Of a stretch of 64,000 nt of DNA, positions 19,001 to 27,072 are shown in pieces. The stretch is taken from the NCBI GenBank assembly GCA_021824565.1, contig JAKAKL010000116.1, positions 81,364 through 145,363 on the forward strand. The letters run 5' to 3'. This DNA comes from Bacteroidota bacterium (GTDB lineage Bacteria > Bacteroidota > Ignavibacteria > Ignavibacteriales > Ignavibacteriaceae). A program made the position numbers and the translations under genes. The notes below the pieces were generated by a model that had not been told where the DNA came from, searched no databases, and saw only the letters and a program-made list of their open reading frames with translations. Each line of letters starts with the position of its first letter. Positions within the stretch are counted from its first letter, which is position 1.

Positions 19001-20872
19001 TTAAGATGACTCTTCTATTTTTTCAAAAGACAGGATTATTTTAGTTCCCTTATTTTTTTCGCTTTCAATATGAAAATCGCCTTTCATTAGTCTTGTTAAC
19101 TGGTAGGCAATGGTAAGTCCTAAGCCGGCACCTTCGTAGCTTCGAATGTATGCGTCTTCCGCCTGAACGAATGGTTCAATAAGTTTTTTCAAATCTTTTT
19201 CTTCGATACCTTTCCCAGTATCAGCAATAATGATGTTTACTTTTTCTCCTTTAAGAGCTGAACTTAATGTAATGCTTCCTTCATCGGTATATTTTATTGC
19301 GTTGTCAACTAAAGATTCAACAATTTTTTCAAATTTAATCCAGTCTGTTTTTATACTTAATTCTATTGTTTCTGTATCAAGAATAAAATTAAGATTTTTC
19401 TTTTCAGCTTCGGCATGTTTTTTCCCGTATATTGATTCGAGCACCTCGTTGCAATTCAGAGTAACCAAATCGAGTTCCACTTCGCCGGAATAAATTTGAG
19501 ATACTTCGACAATGTTATTGAAAAGATTTAGTACGCGCGCCAGTACATCTTTGAACGATCCGATCAAATCTACCAATGCTTCTTGTTCGTTGTGCTGAAG
19601 GTATTCGTCAATTATTTCGGAATAGCCGACTATTGCGTTGAAAGGCGTTCGAATTTCATGCGACATATTCTCTAAAAATGCCGTCTTCATTTTGTTCAAA
19701 CTATTTTCTTTCTCGTATGCACGCTTTAATTGTTCTTGATACAACATTTGATCCGTAATGTCCTGCATTGCGACAATATAAATGGATTCTTTTTCAAGCG
19801 TATCGTTTATCAAAGAAATTTTAACACTGTATTGACTTTTTTCAGGGCTAATAAAATTAAATTCAACGTTAGAAGTATTTCCAAAATCAAATTGTCGTAT
19901 CTCGTTTATAATTTGATTGAACAGGCTGCCGTCAAGTACTTCCTCAAGATTCTTCTTTAGCGCAGATATTTTATTTATCGAAAATATATTGCAAAAATTT
20001 TCGTTAGCATTTTCAAATAAATATTGTCCTTCTTTCTTCTTGAAAATAAAAAGCAGATCGGAAATATTATTTATAATAGACTTTAAACGTCTTTCTGACT
20101 TCTTGATGAAAAGGTTTTTTAGAATATAGTTTGTAATGTCATTCGCAGTTAAAATAAAATTAAGGTTATCGTTTCCTTCAAGAAAAATCGGATTTAGCTT
20201 TAACTCTTCGTATAACGTATTTCCGTTTTCATCGCTGCAAGAAATAATTTTGGTCCAGATATTTACTTTGCTGATAGCTTCTTCAAGATTCTTCTTCTCT
20301 TCATTAGTAAGATAGAAAGAAAGCACATCAACTACGGATTGATTATATATAATTTCAATTGCCTTATTCAAAATTTTTTCAAAGGAAGTAGTTGAATAAG
20401 TAACAACGCCGAAGGCGTTAGTAATAATTACAGGAACACCTCCGTATTCAAGTGCGTTGTGAAGATCATTTATTTTTCCCTCAAGCTGGTTTTTTTCTTT
20501 TAACGATTTAAAGACTAAAACAAAATATTCAATATCGCGGATAAAAATTCTTTCAGCCTGAACGCTAAAATCGCTGTAGTCAAGATTGTGTTCGGGTGAA
20601 TAAAAAAGATCAAACTGCATATTGTTATAGTTGCTGCCTGCCAATAATAACAGCATGTTCCGCAAGTCCGGCTCGGAATTTAGATCAAAAAATTTATGGT
20701 TGTGGTAATATTTAAATATTTTCAGGAAAGAACTATTTGAAAAAATTATGCGGCATGCGGCATCGACAATAATAAGCGGATTGCTTTCAGCCATTTGATA
20801 AAGGTTCTCGAATTCTGAAATCGAGATGTAACTTTTTGGCTCTGTATTGCTGTTATCGTTTAATTCATTCAA
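19001..20872 (-). CDS. PAS sensor histidine kinase, last gene of the flagellar run
   Basis: A 623-residue soluble kinase. Three PAS-like segments (about 25-125, 135-250 and 260-380) precede a HisKA helix with His405 in ENMSHEIRTPFNA. The ATPase domain has N (SLVDNAIKY), G1 (DTGKGIEE) and G2 (GAGLGLTIAYQL) boxes. No receiver domain is attached. It overlaps the 219-residue unknown gene by 8 nt and follows two response-regulator genes, so it is the natural phosphodonor for them (inference). It is the final gene of a run that begins at fliL, and the region downstream has no obvious terminator. Confidence 0.88.
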   Translation of the reverse strand: MNELNDNSNTEPKSYISISEFENLYQMAESNPLIIVDAACRIIFSNSSFLKIFKYYHNHKFFDLNSEPDLRNMLLLLAGSNYNNMQFDLFYSPEHNLDYSDFSVQAERIFIRDIEYFVLVFKSLKEKNQLEGKINDLHNALEYGGVPVIITNAFGVVTYSTTSFEKILNKAIEIIYNQSVVDVLSFYLTNEEKKNLEEAISKVNIWTKIISCSDENGNTLYEELKLNPIFLEGNDNLNFILTANDITNYILKNLFIKKSERRLKSIINNISDLLFIFKKKEGQYLFENANENFCNIFSINKISALKKNLEEVLDGSLFNQIINEIRQFDFGNTSNVEFNFISPEKSQYSVKISLINDTLEKESIYIVAMQDITDQMLYQEQLKRAYEKENSLNKMKTAFLENMSHEIRTPFNAIVGYSEIIDEYLQHNEQEALVDLIGSFKDVLARVLNLFNNIVEVSQIYSGEVELDLVTLNCNEVLESIYGKKHAEAEKKNLNFILDTETIELSIKTDWIKFEKIVESLVDNAIKYTDEGSITLSSALKGEKVNIIIADTGKGIEEKDLKKLIEPFVQAEDAYIRSYEGAGLGLTIAYQLTRLMKGDFHIESEKNKGTKIILSFEKIEESS

Positions 20873-21524
20873 GATTGGTAACGCTTATTTTTTTTATTAC
20901 AAGAAAATCACTGGAATTAGTTCTGTCTTTATCCCTGCTGACAATTTTAAAGTTCGCAAGCTTGTCAAGAAAAATAAAAATTTGATTATTCAACATGCTG
21001 AATTCTTTAATTATGCCGTTGATAATATCATTTACAAAGTTTTCAAGAACGAACTGGTCTTTAAATGTTATATCGCCGCCAATTCCAGAGTCCTGAACTC
21101 TTTGAAATAGTAAGTTCAGCGATGATAAATTTACTATCAGCGGCTCTTGGCTGTAATTAATTTTTCCAACTTTCGAGGAAATATTGCTGATTATTTTCTT
21201 CCTGATTTTATTTTTCTCAAACTCTTTAATAACCAGGTAATCAAGAACTTCCATGCTGCTGAAGTCTGCCAGGCTGACTGTTATCTGGAATTCTATGTTA
21301 GAAAGAATAAAGTCAAGATATAGCTTTTCGTTCGCAACATGTTTAAAATCTTTAAGCCTCCAATTAATTTGACTTACAAATTTTAATGACGGTGAAAAAT
21401 CCACCGAATCATGAAAATCCATCCGGCGGGCAAAATTAATATTTAAATAATTGCCCGTTCCTGCCGTCTTGGAAGCCTTTTTATAATCACTTCCTGCCGA
21501 TATGTTATCAATTTTATTTAGCAT
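20865..21524 (-). CDS. Unknown 219-residue protein between regulator and kinase genes
   Basis: I do not recognise this family. The protein is hydrophilic, without signal peptide, membrane helix, cysteine cluster or a recognisable catalytic motif. The middle (LYLDFILSNIEFQITVSLADFSSMEVLDYL) and the C terminus (NQIFIFLDKLANFKIVSRD) alternate strands and helices. That pattern could suit a STAS-like or ATPase-like alpha/beta fold, but no motif supports either. It overlaps the PAS kinase start by 8 nt and follows the REC-DHp gene by 50 nt, so it belongs to the signalling end of the flagellar run. It may be an adaptor for that kinase (inference). Confidence 0.6.
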   Translation of the reverse strand: MLNKIDNISAGSDYKKASKTAGTGNYLNINFARRMDFHDSVDFSPSLKFVSQINWRLKDFKHVANEKLYLDFILSNIEFQITVSLADFSSMEVLDYLVIKEFEKNKIRKKIISNISSKVGKINYSQEPLIVNLSSLNLLFQRVQDSGIGGDITFKDQFVLENFVNDIINGIIKEFSMLNNQIFIFLDKLANFKIVSRDKDRTNSSDFLVIKKISVTNLE

Positions 21525-21574
21525 GCCCGTTTCCTCATGCTATAATCGAAGAAAAGAAAAAAAAATTGAGGGCT

Positions 21575-22231
21575 TTATTCCAGCTTCAGCATTTTATTTT
21601 CAGAGGTATAGTCAATAATTTCGGGATTTTGCAGGTGAGTTAAGTCATTTATTAAAATTTTTATTCTTTCAATAGATTGAGCAATAATTTGAAAATCTTC
21701 GGCAAAAGCGTTTTTATTTTTGGCATTCATCTCATCTTCAATGTTTTTAATGGACACTACCAAACTGCTTAACGGGTTATTTATTTTATGCCCGATCGTA
21801 CATGCCATTTCAATCAATGCTTTGCTGTGCTCAATTTTCTTCAGCTCATTTTGAAGATTATGGATCCTCATCCCCGACCTAATTCTTGCAAGAAGTTCCT
21901 GGTTTTGAACCGGCTTCACAAGAAAGTCATCGGCGCCAAGGTCCAGTCCGGCAACTCTATCTTTCAGCGAAGCTCTCGCGGTTAAAATTATAAAATAGAC
22001 GTGTTTAAATCTTTCATCTTTTTTTATGTGGTTGCAAAGTTCTATGCCGCTCATAAAAGGCATTGTCCAGTCGGCGATTATAACATCGGGAATAACTTCC
22101 TGTTCAAGAAGCTTTAATGCTTCCTGACCGTTCGTAGCAGTATAAACTTCAAAATCATTTTTTGAAAGAAGTTTATCCAGAATAAAAAGAGTATCCTTAT
22201 CGTCTTCAACTATTAATATTTTGTTTTTCAA
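21575..22231 (-). CDS. Response regulator fused to an orphan DHp (HisKA) helix pair
   Basis: A 218-residue protein. Residues 1-120 are a canonical receiver (acidic pair Glu9/Asp10, phospho-Asp54 in IADWTMP, Thr in ILTAR, Lys in FLVKP). The C-terminal part is a DHp-like helix pair with His148 in IGHKINNPLSS, the form seen in NtrB-like kinases. The ATP-binding domain that normally follows is absent and the gene simply ends. So it has a potential phospho-His but cannot phosphorylate itself; it could work as a Spo0B/Hpt-like relay or dimerisation module (inference). Overlaps the preceding regulator gene by 4 nt. Confidence 0.8.
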   Translation of the reverse strand: MKNKILIVEDDKDTLFILDKLLSKNDFEVYTATNGQEALKLLEQEVIPDVIIADWTMPFMSGIELCNHIKKDERFKHVYFIILTARASLKDRVAGLDLGADDFLVKPVQNQELLARIRSGMRIHNLQNELKKIEHSKALIEMACTIGHKINNPLSSLVVSIKNIEDEMNAKNKNAFAEDFQIIAQSIERIKILINDLTHLQNPEIIDYTSENKMLKLE

Positions 22232-22620
22232 TTTTTAATCTGCTCTTTAATAATGTTGATAAATAAATTGAAGTCAGTAATAGGCTTCGTAATTATTTTA
22301 TCCGCTAAGTTTTCTTTAATAAAACTTTCTTCTTTTATTTTGCCGGAATATGCAGTTACAATTATTATAGGAATACTATTAAATCTCGGATTGCACTTAA
22401 TATACTTTGAAAATTTAACACCGTCCATTTTTTGATCATCAAGATAAGTGTTCTTAAGACTAATGTCCATAATAATCAAATCAACATCCGTATCTCCAAG
22501 TAATTTCATAATCTCATTGCCGTCTTCCAAAATATAAAGATTGTAGCCGGCTTTCTTTAAAATATATTTATACAAAGTTATTGTAATGGGATCGTCTTCA
22601 ATAATAAGAATACTTTTCAT
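22228..22620 (-). CDS. Single-domain response regulator
   Basis: A 130-residue stand-alone receiver: acidic pair Glu8-Asp9-Asp10, phospho-Asp52 in IIMDISLK, Thr in IIVTAYS and Lys in IITKPI. It has no output domain, as in CheY or Spo0F. An insertion after the Asp (NTYLDDQKMDGVKF) lengthens the following loop. It overlaps motB1 by 4 nt and the REC-DHp gene by 4 nt. Position beside a stator suggests a motility role, either at the switch through FliM or as a relay intermediate. The sequence alone does not decide. Confidence 0.85.
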   Translation of the reverse strand: MKSILIIEDDPITITLYKYILKKAGYNLYILEDGNEIMKLLGDTDVDLIIMDISLKNTYLDDQKMDGVKFSKYIKCNPRFNSIPIIIVTAYSGKIKEESFIKENLADKIITKPITDFNLFINIIKEQIKN

Positions 22621-23393
22621 TCGTTGCTGTCTAAGTATTTAATAATAATGCTTATTCTTCTGTTTACAAAACTAAACGGATCTTTCGGGTCCCGCAGTTC
22701 TCTATCGGCGTAACCTCGAACTTGAAAAATATGGCTGTCCGGCAGGCTTCCCGACGTCAGCGCACGTCTCGCCGAGTTTGCTCTATCTGCGCTTAATTCA
22801 AAATTTGTATAACCGTTTGAGCCGCCTGAATAAGGGCGGGCGTCTGTATGCCCTTCTATGATAATTTTATTCGGCAGTTTTGCTAACTCGTCTCCAATCT
22901 TCTTAAGAAGTTCTTCTGCTTCTTTTGTAAGCTTTGCAGTGCCGATTTCGAAAAACAAATTTTTAGCAGCTTCTACCAGTTCTATTCTCAAGCCTTCTTT
23001 TACAAATTCAATTTTAATCTGCCCCATTAAGTTACTAAACTTTGAATCTCTTGATAAGTCACCAATTATTTCATCACCCATTTTCTTCAGCATTTCCATT
23101 TCTTTAGCGCGCGCTTCTTGAATCGAGATATCATTTGTTTTTACCAGCGAAGGAATTTCGCCCTGTAAAATATTCTGTCCTTTATTTGAAAAGCCGATAG
23201 GATTTTTAAAATAATTCGCAACTAATTTCCTAACGTCCTGGTCCTGACTCAAAACCCAAAGAACAATGAACAAAGCCATCATCGCAGTTACAAAATCTGC
23301 ATACGCTACTTTCCATGCACCGCCATGATGCCCACCATGGTTTTTTTTAATTTTCTTTACAATGCGCGGAGGAGAATCTGTTCCAAGAGACAT
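22617..23393 (-). CDS. motB: Flagellar motor protein MotB (stator set 1)
   Basis: Stator subunit anchoring the motor to peptidoglycan. A basic, His-rich N terminus (KKIKKNHGGHHGGAW) precedes the single membrane helix KVAYADFVTAMMALFIVLWVLS, whose Asp in YAD is the ion-carrying residue. After a plug/linker region, the C-terminal half is an OmpA-like domain (IIEGHTDARPY, then FELSADRANSARRAL). The pattern is close to the E. coli-type MotB. It begins 1 nt from the motA1 stop. It is one of two complete motA-motB sets in this cluster. Ion specificity cannot be read safely from the sequence. Confidence 0.93.
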   Translation of the reverse strand: MSLGTDSPPRIVKKIKKNHGGHHGGAWKVAYADFVTAMMALFIVLWVLSQDQDVRKLVANYFKNPIGFSNKGQNILQGEIPSLVKTNDISIQEARAKEMEMLKKMGDEIIGDLSRDSKFSNLMGQIKIEFVKEGLRIELVEAAKNLFFEIGTAKLTKEAEELLKKIGDELAKLPNKIIIEGHTDARPYSGGSNGYTNFELSADRANSARRALTSGSLPDSHIFQVRGYADRELRDPKDPFSFVNRRISIIIKYLDSNE

Positions 23394-23394
23394 T

Positions 23395-24249
23395 TTAGCT
23401 CTTTCCTCTCACATAATTTTCAAGTTCGGTAAATGTCGGTCGCTCATCTGTAAAAATAGTTCTTCGCGCTATTTCAATTGCTATAATCGGAGGATTACCT
23501 TTGGCATAAGCTACGATGCAGGCTTTTATCGTATGAAGAACTCGCAATCTTGTTTCCATATTATGTTCAATATTTGATGCAAGAGGGTTCACAAAACCGT
23601 ATGCAAGCAAAACTCCTAAAAATGTTCCTACCAAAGCGGCTGCTACATGGTGCCCTACAACCTCAGCGCCTTTGTCAATAGAAGCCATTGTTACAATTAT
23701 TCCAAGGACTGCTGCTACAATTCCCAGGCCTGGCAAAGAATCGCCTACACGCGATAAAGCTGCCGGCACCGGTCTTGATTCCAATTCGTTTGTTTCAATT
23801 TCGGTATCTATTAATTCTTCAAGCTCATGCGGAGGAACGCCGCCGGAAAGCATAACTTTCATCGTATCGGCGAAAAAATTCCTCGTAATATCATTATTAA
23901 CAAACTTTTTATTCCCGGATAATATTTGACTTGTGCGCGGGTCTTCAATATGCTTTTCTACTGCCAAAAGCCCGTCCCTTTGAGCAACAAGAAATAATTC
24001 ATTAAATGATTTTAGCAATTCTAAATAATCCTTTTTTGAATAGTTGTCCGGCTTCAAAGACTTTGGAATTTCTGCAAAAATTTTTTTAAGCAGACTCATC
24101 GGAGAAGCAATTAATAAACTCCCTACTGCTGCGCCTCCAATCGTGATTAGTTCCGCCCACTGTAAAAGCAATAAGAAATTTCCGCCGGCGATAAAAAAGC
24201 CGGTTACGATTGATAAGATTACTACAACAACTCCTACTATTACGAACAT
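23395..24249 (-). CDS. motA: Flagellar motor protein MotA (stator set 1)
   Basis: A 284-residue MotA with four membrane helices: 2-22, 32-50, and the pair near 175-192 and 205-222 (GLGIVAAVLGIIVTMAS, VAAALVGTFLGVLLAYG). The cytoplasmic loop carries RDGLLAVEKHIEDP, the region contacting FliG. It is of the longer, proteobacterial-type MotA form and forms the ion channel around MotB. The upstream REC-HPt gene ends directly before it (stop at 24250). Together with motB1 it makes one stator unit distinct in sequence from the motA2/motB2 set 2 kb upstream. Confidence 0.93.
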   Translation of the reverse strand: MFVIVGVVVVILSIVTGFFIAGGNFLLLLQWAELITIGGAAVGSLLIASPMSLLKKIFAEIPKSLKPDNYSKKDYLELLKSFNELFLVAQRDGLLAVEKHIEDPRTSQILSGNKKFVNNDITRNFFADTMKVMLSGGVPPHELEELIDTEIETNELESRPVPAALSRVGDSLPGLGIVAAVLGIIVTMASIDKGAEVVGHHVAAALVGTFLGVLLAYGFVNPLASNIEHNMETRLRVLHTIKACIVAYAKGNPPIIAIEIARRTIFTDERPTFTELENYVRGKS

Positions 24250-24975
24250 TTACTTTTCCGATTCTTTATAATTTTTTTCGATTTCTTTAACTGCTACAAA
24301 AACCTGATCGCACATTACTCTAAGTTTTTCCCAATTTAAATATTTTCCTCCGAGCTGATCCTCAATTATACTTCCAAGCAAACTGAGATTTGGGTAACCA
24401 ATTGTTCCGCCTATTCCTCTTATCTCATGCATAATATTTTTTAACAACTCATGATCCGCTTCATCCAGCGCTTCCTTAATTATATTTTTTTTCTGGGGAA
24501 AGCTTGACAAAAAATAACCGCACAATTCTCTCTTAATATCCTTAACTTCTGTAGTTGAAAAAAGATTAGTCTTTTTCAATTTGTTTAAAAATTCTTCGCC
24601 TAAAACTTCCGAAACATTTTTCAGAATAATTTCTCTTTGAAGCGGCTTTGAAATAATTCTATCGGCTCCTGTTTCAATAGCAGCAACAACATTTGATCTG
24701 TTCGCATTTCCGCTGATGACTATTACGGGAATATCTTTTAAATTATCAAGCACTTTAATTACTTGCAGCATTTTTATGCCGTCGAAATTGGGCATCATAA
24801 GGTCAAGGAATATCAGCACAGGTTTATGAACTGCCGCCTTCTGAATCCCGTCTAATCCGTCGTGACTTATTAATATTTCCAGGTTGTAATTGCTGAAAAA
24901 TGTTTTTAAAGTATGACAAATCAAATCAGAATCATCAACAACAAGTATGAATACTTTTTCTTCCTTATGCTTCAT
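24250..24975 (-). CDS. Response regulator with C-terminal HPt domain
   Basis: A 241-residue protein combining a receiver and a histidine phosphotransfer module. Receiver: Asp14/Asp15, phospho-Asp58 in FLDLMMPNFDG, Lys in IISKPL. HPt: His183 in IMHEIRGIGGTIGYPNL, resembling the HxxKGxxxxxG signature, with Arg in place of the usual Lys. Such a pair can pass a phosphate from one kinase to a second regulator. It overlaps csrA by 11 nt and abuts motA1, so it is embedded in the flagellar run. Partner proteins are not proven; the hybrid and PAS kinases and the two regulators at 21575-22620 are candidates. Confidence 0.85.
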   Translation of the reverse strand: MKHKEEKVFILVVDDSDLICHTLKTFFSNYNLEILISHDGLDGIQKAAVHKPVLIFLDLMMPNFDGIKMLQVIKVLDNLKDIPVIVISGNANRSNVVAAIETGADRIISKPLQREIILKNVSEVLGEEFLNKLKKTNLFSTTEVKDIKRELCGYFLSSFPQKKNIIKEALDEADHELLKNIMHEIRGIGGTIGYPNLSLLGSIIEDQLGGKYLNWEKLRVMCDQVFVAVKEIEKNYKESEK

Positions 24976-25219
24976 TATTTAATTTTCTAATATTATTCAC
25001 TTTGAGCTTTGTTAAGTCGCGAGGCTTATCAATGCTCTTTTGTACGGCTTCAATCGTTTCCTGCTTAACATTTTGATAAATCTCTCCGCGAAGGATCGTA
25101 ACTTTATCAGGTGCCGAAATTCCTATCTTGACCTGTCCTTCAGAGATCGAAAGCACTTTTATTGTTATATCGGAATCGATTTTTATCTCTTCATCGATTT
25201 TCCTTGTTAATATCAACAT
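24965..25219 (-). CDS. csrA: Carbon storage regulator CsrA
   Basis: RNA-binding translational regulator of 84 residues. The family core is intact: MLILTRKIDEEIKID, DITIKVLSISEGQVKIGISAP, then VTILRGEIYQNV. The two RNA-binding segments (LTRK near the N terminus and VTILRGEI) are conserved. A C-terminal extension of ~20 basic residues beyond the usual ~61 is present. The gene lies 13 nt after fliW, the classic pair in which FliW sequesters CsrA until flagellin export frees CsrA to repress flagellin translation. Overlaps the REC-HPt gene by 11 nt. Confidence 0.95.
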   Translation of the reverse strand: MLILTRKIDEEIKIDSDITIKVLSISEGQVKIGISAPDKVTILRGEIYQNVKQETIEAVQKSIDKPRDLTKLKVNNIRKLNNEA

Positions 25220-25232
25220 ATTTTTACCGCGC

Positions 25233-25616
25233 CTATCCTTCTTTAAATAAGTTATAATTTACCGGATACTTTTCGCTGTCCAGTATTTTCTGGAATCCTG
25301 TTTTCGTATTCTGATTAATATAAACAGGCGCCTTTAAATTAACAGTTATTTTAATAATTTCTGAATTCATTGTTACTATGCCGAACGCTTCGCCATCATT
25401 TATCGAAGGATACTGGTCGTCAATTACTCTTATTCCGATCATTGGAAAAGCAATTTCCGGCTCTTCAACTGAATTAAGCCAATAGAAAAAATCATCGTCA
25501 ACTTTGATTAACAAATAATCCTTAAGGTTTTCAAAACCGAAAATCCCGGATGGAAAATTAATTATCAGCGACTGATCGAATTCTAATTCGCCAAACTGTC
25601 TTGTATTTATTTTCAT
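25233..25616 (-). CDS. fliW: Flagellar assembly factor FliW
   Basis: A 127-residue FliW. It binds CsrA and flagellin in the cytoplasm and couples flagellin levels to csrA-dependent translation control. Family hallmarks are visible: INFPSGIFGFENLKDYLLI near the N terminus, FYWLNSVEEPEIAFPMI in the middle, and IVTMNSEIIKITVNLKAPVYIN toward the end. Length is slightly short of the usual 130-150. It lies 5 nt after motB2 and 13 nt before csrA. Confidence 0.95.
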   Translation of the reverse strand: MKINTRQFGELEFDQSLIINFPSGIFGFENLKDYLLIKVDDDFFYWLNSVEEPEIAFPMIGIRVIDDQYPSINDGEAFGIVTMNSEIIKITVNLKAPVYINQNTKTGFQKILDSEKYPVNYNLFKEG

Positions 25617-25621
25617 AGCTC

Positions 25622-26437
25622 TTATTTGTTTATTATTACAATATCTACTCTTCTATTAGTTGCCCTGCCGTCAGGCGTATCATTTGAAGCAAGCGGCTTA
25701 TATTCAGAATATCCTACTATAGAAATTTTTTCAGGATTTAGTCCTTCATTCTTTATTAAATAGTAGGCAGTATTCAAAGCTCTTGCGACCGACAAATGCC
25801 AATTTGAAGGAAACTCTGTAGTGTTTATCGGTACATCATCAGTGTGTCCTTCAATTCTTATATCGTTCGGCAGTTCCTTTAATATCTGCGCCAATCTGCT
25901 TAATACCGTCGGCGATCCTCCTGTTAAATTTGCGCTGCCCGAAGAAAATAAAATATCATCAAGAATATGAATCGTTATTCCACGAGAATTCTGCTCCAGC
26001 CTTATGGAATTATTATAATTATATTTATTTATCAACTGTGTCAATTGGGATTTCAAAGTTACTTGCGGTGCCGAAACATTTTTTGTAACATTTGAATTCA
26101 ACCCAATCACTTCTTTTCTGCTTCCGAAAATGTCTCCGGCTGCCGCAACAACCTTTTGATATTTGTGCGCATCAATATTAGAAATTGCATACAAAATAAT
26201 AAAAAGCCCCAGCAAAAGAGTAATCAAATCTGCATACGTAATTAAGTATCTGTCTTTATCGCCGCCTTCATGAAACGGCGACTCTTCAAAGTCTAAAGAG
26301 TCATCAGCCTTAATTGTTCTTTTTGCGGGAGCAGGCTTATTAGTCTTGCTTTGACTACCGATGGAATTTCCCCGCTCTGTAAGGCTAAAATACCTTCCAG
26401 CGAGATTTCCATCATATGTTTTTCTTCCATATGACAT
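25622..26437 (-). CDS. motB: Flagellar motor protein MotB (stator set 2), start inside motA2
   Basis: A 271-residue second MotB. The membrane helix YLITYADLITLLLGLFIILYAIS has the essential Asp in YAD; the C-terminal OmpA domain reads IRIEGHTDDVPI and LSVARALNTAYYL. This sequence resembles the Gram-positive-type MotB more than stator 1. The only plausible start is ATG at 26437, inside motA2, because no ATG, GTG or TTG occurs in frame between there and the membrane helix. The first ~48 codons are therefore read out of frame from the last ~48 codons of motA2. No good ribosome-binding site precedes the ATG, which suggests translational coupling. Confidence 0.9.
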   Translation of the reverse strand: MSYGRKTYDGNLAGRYFSLTERGNSIGSQSKTNKPAPAKRTIKADDSLDFEESPFHEGGDKDRYLITYADLITLLLGLFIILYAISNIDAHKYQKVVAAAGDIFGSRKEVIGLNSNVTKNVSAPQVTLKSQLTQLINKYNYNNSIRLEQNSRGITIHILDDILFSSGSANLTGGSPTVLSRLAQILKELPNDIRIEGHTDDVPINTTEFPSNWHLSVARALNTAYYLIKNEGLNPEKISIVGYSEYKPLASNDTPDGRATNRRVDIVIINK

Positions 26438-27072
26438 TTTTTTAGTTTATCGCCAATTGGTAACCATAAAATATTTGCACTAAATACTCCCCAAAGCGTA
26501 GCAATAAATGCCGATGCTATATTTTTTATTAAAGAATTCGGATCTCCGCCGGCGTTTGCTAATGTCATTATCAAACCCATTACGGTACCGATTATTCCCA
26601 TCGTAGGCGCATAGCCGCCCATCTTTGTGAATATAAAAATATTCGAGTAGTGCCTTTCCTGCATTGACTTTATTTCAAGCGATGCAAGAGATTGAAGCGA
26701 ATCTGCATCAGTTCCGTCAATTGCATATCTTAATAATTTTTGCGGGAAGACATAATCAAGTCTCTCAATTCTTTTTTCTATCGACAGGAGACCTTCTTTC
26801 CTCGATATTATCGAAAAATCTACAAAATTATTTATCAGTCTGTGCAGATTATATTTACTAGGAAAATATGCCAGCCTTATCAAACGCAAAATATTTCTAA
26901 ACTTTTCAAAACCGAAACCAATAATCACTGTCGAAAACGTTCCGCCAAAAACTATAATCAACGGAGGAATTAAAAATAGAGCGCTAAAAGTACCGCCTTC
27001 TAAAAAGAAAGCTCCGAATATTGAAAGTATTCCTAAAATTAATCCGCCAATTGTACTGAATCTTCTTATCAT
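26293..27072 (-). CDS. motA: Flagellar motor protein MotA (stator set 2)
   Basis: A 259-residue MotA with four predicted helices (about 6-28, 33-50, 150-175, 185-205). Conserved pieces include SRKEGLLSIEKRI in the cytoplasmic loop, APTMGIIGTVMGLIMTL and SAFIATLWGVFSANILWLP around helices 3 and 4, and the C-terminal EGILALQSGEIPSVVKARL. The tail is conserved-looking to within about ten residues of the stop, so the long overlap with motB2 is not caused by a readthrough tail. Its start overlaps the flgL stop by 4 nt. Confidence 0.92.
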   Translation of the reverse strand: MIRRFSTIGGLILGILSIFGAFFLEGGTFSALFLIPPLIIVFGGTFSTVIIGFGFEKFRNILRLIRLAYFPSKYNLHRLINNFVDFSIISRKEGLLSIEKRIERLDYVFPQKLLRYAIDGTDADSLQSLASLEIKSMQERHYSNIFIFTKMGGYAPTMGIIGTVMGLIMTLANAGGDPNSLIKNIASAFIATLWGVFSANILWLPIGDKLKKCHMEEKHMMEISLEGILALQSGEIPSVVKARLISLLPQKEQLRLMTL

